A stretch of DNA of 64,000 bases from Rhipidocladum racemiflorum. Its lineage: Eukaryota; Streptophyta; Magnoliopsida; Poales; Poaceae. Where the stretch lies: contig CM070585.1 in the NCBI GenBank assembly GCA_036346355.1, positions 3,177,001-3,241,000 on the forward strand, given 5' to 3'. The position numbers were made by a program, and so were the translations under genes. This document shows, piece by piece, positions 12,423 through 23,700 of this stretch (position 1 is its first letter; every line of letters begins with the position of its first letter). Under the pieces are notes generated by a model that did no database searches, had not been told where the DNA came from, and saw nothing but the letters and a program-made list of their open reading frames with translations.

Positions 12423-13395
12423 TGTTAGAATCAAGTTTGAACTAATACCTAAATCATTAGTTAGTCTAAACACATCATCACACGAAAAATATTAATGTGG
12501 AACATGAGTCATTAGTTGCTAACCCGGAGATGACGAAGTCATTAGTTTGGTCGGTGATGCGCGATGAAGAAAGGGCAGTAGATGGCCAAATAAGAAAAGG
12601 AGACACCGAGATCCTCTCGGCGCTAGCAGAGGTCTTCGGCAATTTGGACGCTAGCTCAATAGATCGAGCAATGTTAGGGAGAGGCGAACTCAAAAAATTT
12701 TCATGCGAGCATCGGTCTCTCTAGGGGTGGCAATGGGGACCCGTTCCCCGATCCCCGGCAGGGAATTCTTCTATTAGGGGACGGGTATGGGAAGAAATCG
12801 TCCCCCGCGGGGATGGAAACGGGGAAAATGATTCCCCCATCGGGGATGGCGGGGACGGGGACGGGGAATTTCTTTCCCCGCGGGGACCCGATTGGGGACC
12901 CGAATTTAGTTTAGTCCAATTTAATTGTTAGATTGCAAACATATTCTCTAGCCCATCATAATCACATTTTCATAAATGGGATAACATAATTTCAATAAAT
13001 GCATGCATTCTTTTTTTCCTTGTCTGTTGATATAATTTTAGAGTTAAAATGGCTATAAAAGCTCTTCTCTTGTGTGAACTTTTCGCGGGGATGGATCCCC
13101 GACGGGGCCTCGATACCCGAACGGGGATGGGGACGGGGGGATTTTCTCCCAGAGGCGAAACGAGGGGCGAGGGGCGGGAAAATTTCATGTTGCGGGGACG
13201 GGAATGGGGAGGCACTCCCCGGCGGGGAATGCCCCCGTTGCCACCCCTAGGTCTCTCCCTCCTTTTTCTAGCGCCAACTGACGAGATTGTAACCAACCGA
13301 TTGTTAATTACGCTCCCGATCAAAGCATGAACAAGGTGGGCCTTACCCCTAAAAAATTTCGGGCTATTGGTTCAAGCCCAAAATTACAACCAACA
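12423..13395 (-). repeat. Copia 5' LTR (right), split by a hAT insertion
   Basis: Starts tgttagaatcaag at 12,423 and ends ...caaccaaca at 13,395. Removing the hAT element and one target copy (536 bp) leaves 437 bp, matching the 434-bp left LTR. Confidence 0.9.
12722..13249. mobile_element. Ac/Ds-like non-autonomous hAT element (528 bp) nested in the Copia LTR
   Basis: Ends are TAGGGGTGGCAATGGGG and the inverse CCCCGTTGCCACCCCTA. An 8-bp target duplication ggtctctc occupies 12,714-12,721 and 13,250-13,257. The subterminal parts are dense in GGGGACGGGG-type motifs in both orientations, quite unlike the TCCG motifs of the 7737-8595 element. The AT-rich centre lacks coding potential. Confidence 0.92.
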
Positions 13396-13400
13396 GTTTT

Positions 13401-13760
13401 ATTTATTTTTTCTTTCGAGTTGCAATCAGCGATATCGATCTGGTTAGTATCAACATCGCCACCATGCTCAACAGTCAACACAGCATAAATCTGCAGCTAC
13501 TCTGCACAGCCTGCTGATCCTTCGGTCTTCACACGCTTGCTCGTTCGGTCAGTCATCACAAATCTCTTCAGGTCGTCCATAACCAAACACCACACGTGTA
13601 TGGATGCATGGCCACACCATGCGAACTAGTACTAGCAACCAGCTTGGACCTGTCGTCGACGTAGCCCGGCCGGCACACGGGGGCACCAAAGCAGCGCGAG
13701 AGATCGAGCAAGGCAACCGAGAGACGTGCGTGCGTGATCGCCATTAATTTCCCATCCCCT
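13401..13760. other. Spacer between Copia element and MITE
   Basis: Sequence of mixed composition with no supported gene or repeat. Confidence 0.4.
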
Positions 13761-13763
13761 TTA

Positions 13764-14016
13764 GACTATCTCGAGCAATTTCCCTTCATTCTATTCTCTT
13801 TCCTTTTTCTTTCCCCATATTTATTCCCTTTATTTCCTACTATCTCCAGCAGCATCCCCTCAAGGGATTTGTGAAGGGATTGGAGAGAGAATCTATTTCT
13901 AAAGAGATTCACTGTTTGAATCCCTTCCAAAGGGAATCGTGAAGGGAATCCGCTGGAGCACTTGAGATCTATTCGCGAAAGGATTTAGAGTGGAAGGAAA
14001 GCTGCTGGAGATAGTC
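13764..14016. mobile_element. Tourist/PIF-Harbinger-like MITE (253 bp)
   Basis: Inverted ends GACTATCTCGAGCAATTTCC and (reverse complement of the right end) GACTATCTCCAGCAGCTTTCC, with a TTA duplication at 13,761-13,763 and 14,017-14,019. A second internal copy of the end motif (TATCTCCAGCAGCATCCC) lies near 13,842, with further motif GGGAATC/AAGGGAT repeats in between. A 3-bp TTA/TAA target is the rule for PIF/Harbinger elements. Confidence 0.85.
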
Positions 14017-14019
14017 TTA

Positions 14020-14800
14020 CTGCGCAGCCGCCGCCCTCCTCCTCGCCTCCGCTAGCTCGCATGCCGCGCGCGCGTCTTCACCACCTCGCCGATCGACGTC
14101 GCGTCAACGCAGACGCTCGCACGCGGTCGACCGATCGCGCCGGTGAGTCTCGTCATCGCAGTCACAGTTCATACGCGTGCCACACTTTGTTAACAGCTCC
14201 TCCTGTGCACCCTGCCGGCGTTGTTTCAACTTCTTTTCTTGGTCGCAGCCTGCGATTTTAGTTTCTGCTGTGTTTTTAACCTGAACCTGGGGTCCAAAGG
14301 CTTAAAGTTTCTTGGTTATTGCCATGCCGGCATGCGACACTTGCTATTCCAGTTTTATATATACGAACTTCTTCCTGAAAGCGATATACCGCTCTGGTGA
14401 GGAGTGCTACTGCTAGTACTACATATATTAAGACCAACAAGTCGCAAGCCAATTATAGTCGAAACGTGTGCGTCTGTCTGTCTGAAGTTATTAGTAGTAT
14501 AGGAGTAATTAAATGAGAGAAATGAAATTTGGTTCCAGAAAAAGTACAAAACGCATAAATGTAGTCTCAGTGCCACTTAATGTGCGGCAGATGTTGCGGT
14601 AAATAACATATACGGGAAGATTTGGAGTTGCAAAAATGACTTGAAAAAATTAAAATTACGTTTAGATCCAAAATTTACACGGCGTAGCATAGCGCGCACC
14701 CTACCTAGTTTTTTTTATCAAACTTAGTTATTACTAGCATCCGAGACTCATCTGCACAGACTGTTTGCTCAGTTGCTCAACGCCAGTAACCAGCGAACGA
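14020..14800. other. GC-rich then AT-rich spacer; possible orphan first exon
   Basis: 14,030-14,150 is GC-rich with an ATG at 14,061 and a donor-like CCGGTGAGTC at about 14,140-14,149, then composition turns AT-rich. This resembles the first exon of a grass gene, but I could not find following exons, so no gene is called. Confidence 0.25.
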
Positions 14801-14804
14801 CGAC

Positions 14805-15183
14805 CATGGATTTCGGTATTGTTTCCACTTGCTATTGGTTTTCATAAAAAATTGGTATAAATTGAATGGTTTTAAAGTCAAACTTTTGAAACCGTCGGTC
14901 AAAAAGCGGCGAAAAATCGAAAACATACTGATTTTACCTATTTTCGAGCAATTTTCAATGATTTTCGATTGGTTTTCTTCGAAAATCGGCAAACTAAGCG
15001 AACCAAATTCAAAAGTCAATTTTCACCGGTTTTACCAATATTTGACCTGTTTAAGTTGTACAAAAATTTTTTAAATTTTTTTTTGAATTGAACCGATGTA
15101 TTGACCGGTTCCATTATCAAACTGATTTGGTACGATAAAAAATCATAATTTTTTAGCGATTTTCATCTATTTTTAAAGCCCTG
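14805..15183. mobile_element. Possible DNA-transposon remnant (hAT-like right end)
   Basis: The block is rich in short motifs such as GAAAATCG, ACCGGTT and CCGGTTTTACC in both orientations and ends at cagggctttaaaa when read from the right. That resembles a hAT end, but no matching left end or target duplication was found. Confidence 0.3.
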
Positions 15184-16069
15184 ATTATAACTATGCTTCT
15201 TCGGGCAAGGAACCATAGAACGTGATATCAAATTTGTAATGCATTACATAACAAAATCGAGTGTAACATAATGTAACTAAATGTGCTCGAAATCTGGCTC
15301 ACTTGGTCTGTCTCACAAGTGCAGGCATATATCTTGATGCAAAATTGAGCTTGTGAGACATACATATCTTGATGCAAAATTGAGGTGAAAATTTATGGAC
15401 ATCTATTTGGGATATATATGTACAGGTGATCCTTTTATAATTTCCACACCTGGGCAGCTAGTTACTTCTATATTCAGCCGTTTTATCTAACCCTAGTAAG
15501 TCAACAATCCTGGACCTTTTTATGTATTCAATGTTTATAAATAGCTAGTTTACAGTGGCCTGTCATACAGTTGATGGGCATTTCTTGATATGACATTAAC
15601 AATTGAATACTCCATTCATCCGAGACACATGCAGTCGAATTAATAGCTAGGGTCTTAATTGCCACATCTGAATTATTGTGCATCTTATACTTGAAAGCAT
15701 ATTGATGAGATGCATTTTACAAGTACAAGACGCTAAAGCTTGATTTCACCGGTCACCTGAAAAAGGCTACTTAAAATAACCCATCGATTGCGACGGAAGG
15801 GAAGTAACACCAGCCACCTGATGCATACAAAAAATAAGTATCGGAAGAAGTTGAATTTGAACAAATTAATTATGTACTTAGTACAGTAAATTGACGGGAT
15901 AGTATAGAACGACTCCCTCCATAACCTTTTAGTTGTTGACAATGATGATGCTGTGGTTAAATATTTAGCACTTTGATCGATACTTACATTTTTGTCATAT
16001 GAAAATAATATTGGTAAAATTCTCATAAAAATGATTCAAAATCATTATATTTTTCGTATCTATCTATCT
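15184..16069. other. AT-rich spacer, no gene seen
   Basis: AT-rich DNA with short local duplications (for example a motif around tatcttgatgcaaaattgag near 15,330 and 15,368). No coding signal. Confidence 0.4.
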
Positions 16070-16330
16070 GTTACACCCTCCGATCATAAATAGTTATCGT
16101 TTTAGATGTTGACATAGTCTCCAAAACACAACTTGGACTACTAATTTCTATTATAATATATTTATGAAACCAATAAAGTTATAATATTATAAAAACACTT
16201 TTTAAGATAAATCTACACGTATGATTTTCATATATCTAATTTAAAAATACATTAACAATCAAAGTTTTAAAAGTTTAATTGCACATATATCTAAACCGAC
16301 AACTACTAGACATTATCATCAAGAAAAAAT
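16070..16330. mobile_element. Stowaway/Mariner-like MITE, right end decayed
   Basis: The left end reads TA-CACCCTCCGATCATAAATAG, a variant of the CTCCCTCCGT..CATAAATA start common to grass Mariner-type MITEs, after a TA target. The AT-rich body with tttaaaagtt..attgcacatat follows the usual layout. The expected inverted right end is not clear, so the right border is approximate. Confidence 0.45.
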
Positions 16331-18180
16331 GGATTAAAAGAGAGAACTGCTATGTTAATTGGTACGTAGGTCCAAGTTATAAATTTATAACGATGAATAT
16401 TATGGAATACAACTCTATTTCTATCGATCGTAAGATTAGAATTGTATAGCATGTATATAACTTTATGTTATATAGATATCTAAACATGTAGATTGTAGTA
16501 TCTAGTCATGTAACTATGTAAAAATTCTGGTAATTTATCAAAGGTGGGTAGAAGATTGTGTCGTTTTCTAAAAGGAAAGTAAAAAAAGTAGATATATATA
16601 GTAACATATAAGGATGCAACGAAGACAACAAATTTACAGAAAAGAAAAGAGATTGATATTATTCTTAGGTACGATGTATTCTCAGTCGATCTGCACATAT
16701 ACGCATGGTATAATAGTGAAATAGCTCCTGATTAAAATTAGTTTGACCTGCTTTTTTTTTTTTTATAGATTTCAGTTATTTCTATTATTCTTGATATTAA
16801 CTCTTTACTTTAATTTAACATGTTATAACTTCAGTACGTCAGACGGCTAGATTTTTTTTCTCTGATTAAAAAGAAAATTTTTAGTTTTGGAGAAAAAATA
16901 TGGTGACTTCTTTTTCTCTACTTTAATAATATAATATAATTGATAGATAAATAGATGGAAGGTCCATTGTGTGATCTGAGCCAGAGCCAGCGCTGTTGGT
17001 GTGCATCACCGGAGTCTACCAATGTCAAGGAGACTGGACAAACACATAAAAAGAGCGGCATATAATAATTTCCCGTCCCTAGCAATGCCTAATGCACTTA
17101 TGCACTCCAATAAAAACTAGCAGCTCTACGGGCTTATATATACGTTGTTAGATAGAAGAAAACGCCAAGACAACCAGATATTTTAATATAGAAAATAAAA
17201 TCTTTTTTAGGAAACCTCTAACAAAGAAAACAAAAGGTACTGATTTTCTTTAAAAAAAAATATCTAAAAATATTTATGTACATAGAATTTTAAAAGCATC
17301 CTTTAAAAATATTTTTTTAAAAGTACTGTAGCACTGTAGCTAAAGATAGTTAGATTAAAACAGTTAAAAAAAAATGTAGCTTACTACCGTAGAAACTACA
17401 TTGTTCGGCGCCACGTGATGGGGGCTGCATGCCTTACCGTGCATCTCTAACGATAATATAGTTACAACTATAGGAACTGCAGTGCTCAACCGACTAGTGG
17501 CGGGGTGTGGCTTGTCACTCAAAAAATATCGATATCTATAGATATAGAATATCTTCATAGGTGACATGCACACAAGATATCTCTACGAACCAAAACCATC
17601 ACGTACGGAAACGATCGATCGACGAACAACATTGGCAAACGCTCAGAACGCACGCACGACGGTCCCAATAAATCCCATCTGAGAATAAGGCAGTGCGACC
17701 AAGCAAATATACACCCGGCGCGCGCGAGGTGCCCATGCGTGGTAGCTGTAGTGTCTGCGCCTACCTCATCACGAGTTCACCGCCCAATTACCGGCGGGGC
17801 GCACGCGCCCCATCCCCCACCACCCGTGCCACGGTACCAGCTAGCAGCGGCAGCTGATCGACACGGTGCCAGCCACCTCCCCCTGATAGCCAGCGCGCCG
17901 CTTGCGACGGAGCGGGGAACCCATGCTTTTCTTAGAACCTCGCATAATTTCTTGTTTTAAAATTACAATCCAATCTTCTTGTGGATAAATCTACCAAAAA
18001 AAATAGTCTCCTCGACCATGAAAGTCTCGACGGGTGATAGACATATGTCACCTGCCGCGTTGCTGAGCCGCAGCAAGGATCCTACCGAGATAGCACTGAT
18101 CGGCAAGTAATGTGCCATGAAGTATTGGGTTTAATTAATTAGTCACTTAACTAATGACTGTTTAATTAAATCGCTTACTT
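16331..18180. other. Long AT-rich spacer
   Basis: AT-rich sequence with homopolymer tracts and no supported gene. A GC-rich patch at 17,710-17,920 carries an open frame without domains. Nothing further identified. Confidence 0.4.
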
Positions 18181-18586
18181 GGGCCATGTTTGGATGGGCT
18201 AAAGCTAATTGTTAGCTGGCTAATGGCTAGAGCTAATTGTTAGCCATCTAATAATTAACTCATCTAAAATTAACCCCAGGCTGTGTAGATACATGGCTAA
18301 TGGTTGGGTTAATTTATTAGAAAAATCATGTTTGCCCCATCATAACGGACTGAGGAGCGGACGCACTGGCGAGGAATTGAGGATAAGGCCAGCGCGAGGG
18401 TATTTCAGGCTTTTCCCAGCGTGTTACATGCTATTAGCCTAAATTAGCTCTCACCCACTAGCTAATGCGCTAATTGTTAGCTGAGGGGTTGGCTAAAAAT
18501 TAACCCACCTATTAGTCTTCCTGTTTGGATAGGTTATGGCTAGTTTTTAGCACGCTAACAATTAGCCCAAAGATCCAAATATGACC
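18181..18586. mobile_element. MITE with GGCCATGTTTGGAT-type ends (about 406 bp)
   Basis: Left end GGGCCATGTTTGGATGGGCT and right end, inverted, GGTCATATTTGGATCTTTGGGC. Both are followed by CTAATTGTTAGC and many internal copies of the TTAGC/GCTAA motif. Similar elements are abundant in grasses. The exact borders and target duplication are uncertain. Confidence 0.65.
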
Positions 18587-18874
18587 TTAGTAATACCGAG
18601 GTGGCACTTTTCGGAAGGAGGATCCTTCCGAGCTTCTGCTGTGCGGTACGTTCTGTCACGGTAGAGGGGCGTACCAGATAACAGTATCTTTCGTCCGTTG
18701 GTGTGGCCAAAAAAAAAAAAAGAAGGAAAGAACTTTTTTTTACTATTGTATTGCGTTACGATTTGGAAAAAAAGAAAAGAAAAAAAAGGGTCGGAGAGGA
18801 CTAGAAAGGCCCTGGGGCCTGGGCTCCCAGACGGAGCGGGTGGGTGGCGCGGTGCGGCCGGCCGTGCGCCTGCC

Positions 18875-18882
18875 TGCATTTA
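18875..18882 (-). promoter_or_regulatory. L1-box octamer (TAAATGCA)
   Basis: The plus strand reads TGCATTTA, the exact inverse of the L1 box TAAATG(C/T)A bound by HD-ZIP IV proteins in epidermal genes. It sits inside the GC-rich candidate promoter of an HD-ZIP IV gene. An 8-base match can arise by chance, so function is inferred from position. Confidence 0.45.
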
Positions 18883-19323
18883 CTACCACCCTTGCCAGCC
18901 CGGCTAGCTGCCTCCCCGGACGTTGCACCAGAAAAAATCCCATCCCACCCTCCCCACACCTCACCGCCACCCCGCCTCATTTACTTCCCCCCGCGCGCTC
19001 TCCCGTCGCTGCCCCTCCCCGTCCCGCGCGCTCCCCTCCCACCACGCCCGTCGCGCGGCCGGGGGGTGGGGGCGGTTCGGGCATTTCGCGCCGGGGGCGG
19101 GGACCGTGTCCGCTCGCTCGCCCCGTACGGCGTTCTGGGGGCGTCCAATTCAAAACCCCACCCGTGAGAAGTCTCCGTCACGCACCTTCTTTCTGGCCAC
19201 CTCCTCCTCCTCCTCCTCCTCTTCTCTCTCTCATCCACTTTTTCCACGATAAAATTTTCGCTTCTCCTCTCACTACAGCACGGCTGACAGCGAGTGGCGA
19301 GGTTAAGGCAAGTCTCTCTTTAA

Positions 19324-19349
19324 TCTCTCTCTCTCTCTCTCTCTCTCTC
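19324..19349. repeat. (CT)n microsatellite upstream of the Roc5-like gene
   Basis: An uninterrupted CT tract of about 13 units, placed where a 5' UTR would be expected. Confidence 0.9.
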
Positions 19350-19370
19350 GCTTTTTACTGGTAATTAACT

Positions 19371-20773
19371 CCATCGGCAGATCACTACCGTACTTTGAGA
19401 TCCGCATACACGTAGACGTTCGCTCGTTGCTACTGTATTGCCAGGTCTGCGGCGGTATGAAATAAAATAGTAGCGAGCTTGGAGGTGGAGCCTCTATTAT
19501 AGTATTATTATATTGGGCCATATATGTTTCATCGGTATCGGCGGTGGGGGCCATTTGACTCTCCATCGTCTCCGTGTGCGAGCGAGCCCTACTTCATTTT
19601 TCTGCACCCCGTTTGTTCGTTTCCTCATTTCTTCGCCTCTTCGTGAAACTCTTTTACCGGACATCAAATCTAATACATATCGTTCATCCTTTTCTTTCTA
19701 AAGGATCGGATTATCTTAATCCCTCTGCTGAAAGTTTTATTTTTATATAATATCAATCTACAATTTTGATGTCATATTTTACTGTTTTTTATATACCCTT
19801 TTCTTTTAGTTATTTTTAATATCATTTACTATTATAAATTAGAGTAAGACGCAATATCTAAATATATAATAAAGACAGATGATATAATCGTGTCTCGGTA
19901 GAATGACATCTATCAGGAATGAAGGGAGTAGTACTTATTTATATCTTCTCTGCTACTTATAGTAGTAAAGATATTCTTAATAGATTAGTAACTACATCTA
20001 ATTTTTGTCTGCTTGTTGTATACCACACGTATAATAAAGTAGTACAATTTCTCTTTCGAAAAACCAGAAAGAAAGGGGGAAAAAAAATGCCGCGCCCCCC
20101 TGATTTACATGGCGGGGCAGGGCACTGACGAGACTGCAACTTTCTTCGGCGGCGTGGCGGTAACAGCAACGGCCTCGGTTCTATCTGCCCCGGGAGACCC
20201 CTCGTTGGTAGACTCTCCACATGTCCCGCTTTATCTAGCACGCTTATAGCCATAGCCAGCCAGCCTCTCAAGCCTCCACTCCTCTCCCCCACTCTTCCAT
20301 CGTTTCCCACTCCTCCTCCTGTTCTTCGACGATGCTAGCTGCTTCCTCTTATCGTCGTGCATGCGGTGGCGGAAGTGGTGGCTTCTTCTTGCTTTGAGAG
20401 ATCGATTAGGGCGTGTAGGGTTGGGGCCGGGGTCGCCATCGCCGCCGTCGAAACGGCGGCGGAGATTGGTACATAGGGTGTGTGTATCTTCCGCTCCTTT
20501 CTTCCTTTGCACCGGGATTTCTTTCCATGTCTGCGCCGCGCGGCTCCATGATTCGCTTCCATATTTGCTCCCGCCATACCATCCATAGCATCGTGGCTGC
20601 GCTCCTGCTATTTTAATGCATGCCTTCCTCTCTCTCGCCTCATAAAAATCAATAAATTGTTGGGATCTGACGGGATCCGCGGGAGTTGGCAGAGATCAAT
20701 TCACGAGGAGAGATTTTAGCCGGGAGCCGAGGAAAAACGACTCTCTGTCTGTGTTATTTCTAGCGAGCTCTTG
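19371..20773 (+). other. Upstream region/possible 5' UTR intron of the Roc5-like gene
   Basis: AT-rich sequence (19,600-20,060) followed by a GC-rich segment (20,090-20,560) and a leader-like stretch. GTTATTTCTAG ends at 20,763, ten bases before the ATG, and looks like a splice acceptor, so the start codon may open the second exon of the transcript. No other gene is supported here. Confidence 0.35.
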
Positions 20774-23700
20774 ATGAGCTTCGGTGGCATGTTCGATGGG
20801 GCCGGCTCCGGCGTCTTCTCCTACGACGCCGGCGGCGGCGCTGGCATCCACAACCCCCGCCTCCTCCCCACGCCGCCCATCCCGAAACCTGGCGGCTTCA
20901 CCGCCCCCGGCCTCTCCCTCGGCCTGGTAGACTCTTCAGCCGTTCATGCGCTCACTAGCTTTATATGTAGGTTTCTTGGTTAAATTTCTTTTGCCGTGCT
21001 TAATTATCTTCGATTCTTTTATGATTTGTCTTGGTTTAGCAAACCAACATGGACCGGGGGCATCTGGGCGACGTGAGCCGGCTCGGCCTACTGGGGAGCG
21101 GCGGGAGCGGGAGCGGCGGAGACGGTGACTCGTTGGGCCGCGGCCGGGAGGACGAAAATGACAGCCGCTCCGGGAGCGACAACGTCGACGGCGCCTCCGG
21201 CGACGACCTCGACCCTGACAACGGCAACCCACGCAAGAAGAAGAAGCGCTACCACCGCCACACGCCGCAGCAAATCCAAGAACTCGAAGCGTAAGTCTTT
21301 ACATCACAAGCAAAGCAATAGCAACCCCATAAATAAAAATCGAACTTTTGACGAGTTTTTAGACCTAAAAGTACGTGCGCGTAGTGTGTTCAAGGAGTGC
21401 CCACACCCCGACGAGAAGCAACGGATGGAGCTCAGCAAGCGGCTCAACCTGGAGAGCCGCCAGGTCAAGTTCTGGTTCCAGAACCGCCGCACCCAGATGA
21501 AGGTTCGGACAGATCAATCCATGAACAACATGTGTTTGTTTTTGTAGAAAGCTTTCGTGTCAGTCTCCATGTGTGTTTGTGTGATGATATGACAAGGGGA
21601 GGGTTAATTTGTTGTTTCTTGTATCGGTGATGAGCAGACGCAGATCGAGCGGCACGAGAACGCGCTACTGCGGCAGGAGAACGACAAGCTGCGGGCGGAG
21701 AACATGACGATTCGGGAGGCGATGAGGAACCCCATCTGCGCCAGCTGCGGCGGCGCGGCCGTTCTCGGCGAGGTTTCGCTGGAGGAGCAGCACCTGTGCA
21801 TCGAGAACGCGCGCCTCAAGGACGAGCTCGATCGCGTCTGCGCGCTCGCGGGCAAGTTCCTTGGCCGGCCCATCTCCTCCCAGAGCCCGCCGTCCCTGCA
21901 GGCGTACTCCGGCCTCGAGCTCGGCGTCGGCACCAACGGCTTCGGGCTCGGCTCCCTCGGGGCCTCGGCGCTGCAGCCCATCCCTGACCTGATGGGCGCC
22001 GGCCTGAGCGGCCCCGTGGGCTCGACGGCCATGCGCCTGTCCGCAGGCATTGGCGGCCTCGACGGCGCCATGCACGGCGCGGCCGACGGCGGCGGCATCG
22101 ACCGCGGGGTGCTTCTCGAGCTCGGGCTGGCTGCGATGGAGGAGCTCGTCAAGGTGGCGCAGATGGACGACCCGCTGTGGCTCCCCAGCCTGGACGGCGG
22201 GTTCGAGACACTCAACTGCGACGAGTACCACCGCTCGTTCGCCAGGGTGTTCGGGCCGAGCCCCGCCGGCTACGTCTCCGAGGCCACCCGCGAGGTCGGC
22301 ATCGCCATCATCAGCAGCGTCGACCTCGTCGACAGCCTCATGGACGCGGTACGCATCGATCGACAACTACGTCAAGAAGAAAACATTAATTTTTAGCTAC
22401 GTATATGTTACCAAGAACATGTCGTGTTCGCGGCTGCAGCCTCGCTGGTCGGAGATGTTCCCTTGCATCGTGGCGAGGGCGAGCACGACGGACATCATCT
22501 CGAGCGGCATGGGCGGCACGCGCAGCGGGTCAATTCAACTGGTGAGCACGCACACACACTTCAGTCACGCAATGCCATATCCTTGCTTGCACGGACCTGC
22601 CGTCTGGGCCGTTGGTGCCACAGTGACTCACGCAGTCTCGTATACATGTGACGTCGTGCCGCAGATGCACGCGGAGCTGCAGGTGCTGTCGCCGCTGGTG
22701 CCGATCCGGGAGGTGGTCTTCCTGCGGTTCTGCAAGCAGCACGCCGAGGGGCTGTGGGCCGTCGTGGACGTCTCGGTGGACGGCATCCTCCGTCCGGCCG
22801 GCGGCAACCACGCGCAGAACGGCGGCGGCGGCAGCTCGGCCGGGTACATGGGCTGCCGTCTCCTCCCCACCGGCTGCATCGTGCAGGACATGAACAATGG
22901 CTACTCCAAGGTAACCAACCCAGTTAACCACCCTCCCCCCACTGAACGCGTCATCCGTACCACGAGTGACTGTGCTCGTTTAATTAGCCGTGGCCGGCCG
23001 GCCGGCCGGCCCTTGGATAATCATAGATTTATCGCCTCAAAACCGCACGGCGCATCAGCATGTGGCGGCTACAGTGGCAGAGCCACGCACATTAAGGGCG
23101 CGTACAGGCCAGTATTTTATGCTCCTTGGCGTACGTGGATGAATCCAAGGCCGCACGTCAATTGATGTGCGCAAGTCAATGCTCTCGTACGTAGGCAGGG
23201 CTCGCGTGTCGAGACGTCTGTGTATAGATCGGTCGGTTTCCGCGCCGCCTGCGACGACTCTGTGCACGGCAGCTTGACCCTGCAGCTAGCTAGCTATATA
23301 GGCGTCTAGCTATCTCGGCATCGGTAGGAGAGAGCGTCGCTTGTTTTTTCCTTCTTCTCCCGAACCCAATTCCCTCTTGAAATGCTTCGATGCTTCTACT
23401 GACACGCATTGCTCGCCTAGATCCAGTTTTCTGGAGCTTCTTGCCGATTCGTTCCCCGTTGTGTCGCTAAAATCCAAACCTAAGCGCAGATTATTACCCA
23501 TGATCCCAGTGGTGCTGACTCTTGTTTACTTCCTGTTTTTTCTAACGCGTCATTTCTTGTGGTGCTACTGTAGCACAGTACACCAGCTAGGGTTTTTGCA
23601 GTGGTCAGCGGGGTTTATTCTGAATCCTGAACTCCTGATGCATCCTGTTGCGCTAGCATATGCTAATACTATATGTCAGCGCTAGCATGCAGCAGCTGTG

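Larger units (their letters stand above)
9617..13395 (-). mobile_element. Internally deleted Copia LTR retrotransposon
   Basis: Both LTRs, a 5-bp target duplication (gtttt at 9612-9616 and 13396-13400) and Copia pol remnants define the element. It reads on the minus strand, so the right LTR is the 5' LTR. Just inside that LTR the minus strand reads TTTGATATCAGAGTGTC, close to the initiator-Met-tRNA primer site TGGTATCAGAGC. The interior (10,051-12,422, about 2.4 kb) keeps only the end of integrase, RT and RNase H; gag, protease and the integrase core are gone. The LTRs differ at roughly 16 of the first 140 aligned bases by hand count, so the insertion is old. Confidence 0.9.
18840..19370 (+). 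promoter_or_regulatory. GC-rich candidate promoter/5' leader of the Roc5-like gene
   Basis: A C-rich, CpG-rich block rises out of AT-rich DNA about 1.9-1.4 kb upstream of the Roc5-like ATG and includes CCT and CT tracts (19,200-19,222; 19,324-19,349), typical of grass promoters and leaders. No convincing TATA box was found. A donor-like ACTG|GTAATT at about 19,359-19,364 and a polypyrimidine-AG at 20,763 allow a 5' UTR intron, which is inference only. Confidence 0.4.

Noticed and set aside
14061..14261. First exon of a new gene
   Set aside because: GC-rich start and a donor-like site only; no downstream exons or domain seen.
17739..17960. 73-codon frame in a GC-rich patch
   Set aside because: Short, Pro/His/Ala-rich and without homology I can recognise.
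21604..22366. Antisense frames of 203 and 233 codons across Roc5-like exon 4
   Set aside because: Shadows of the GC-rich sense exon, which has a conserved domain and correct splice sites.
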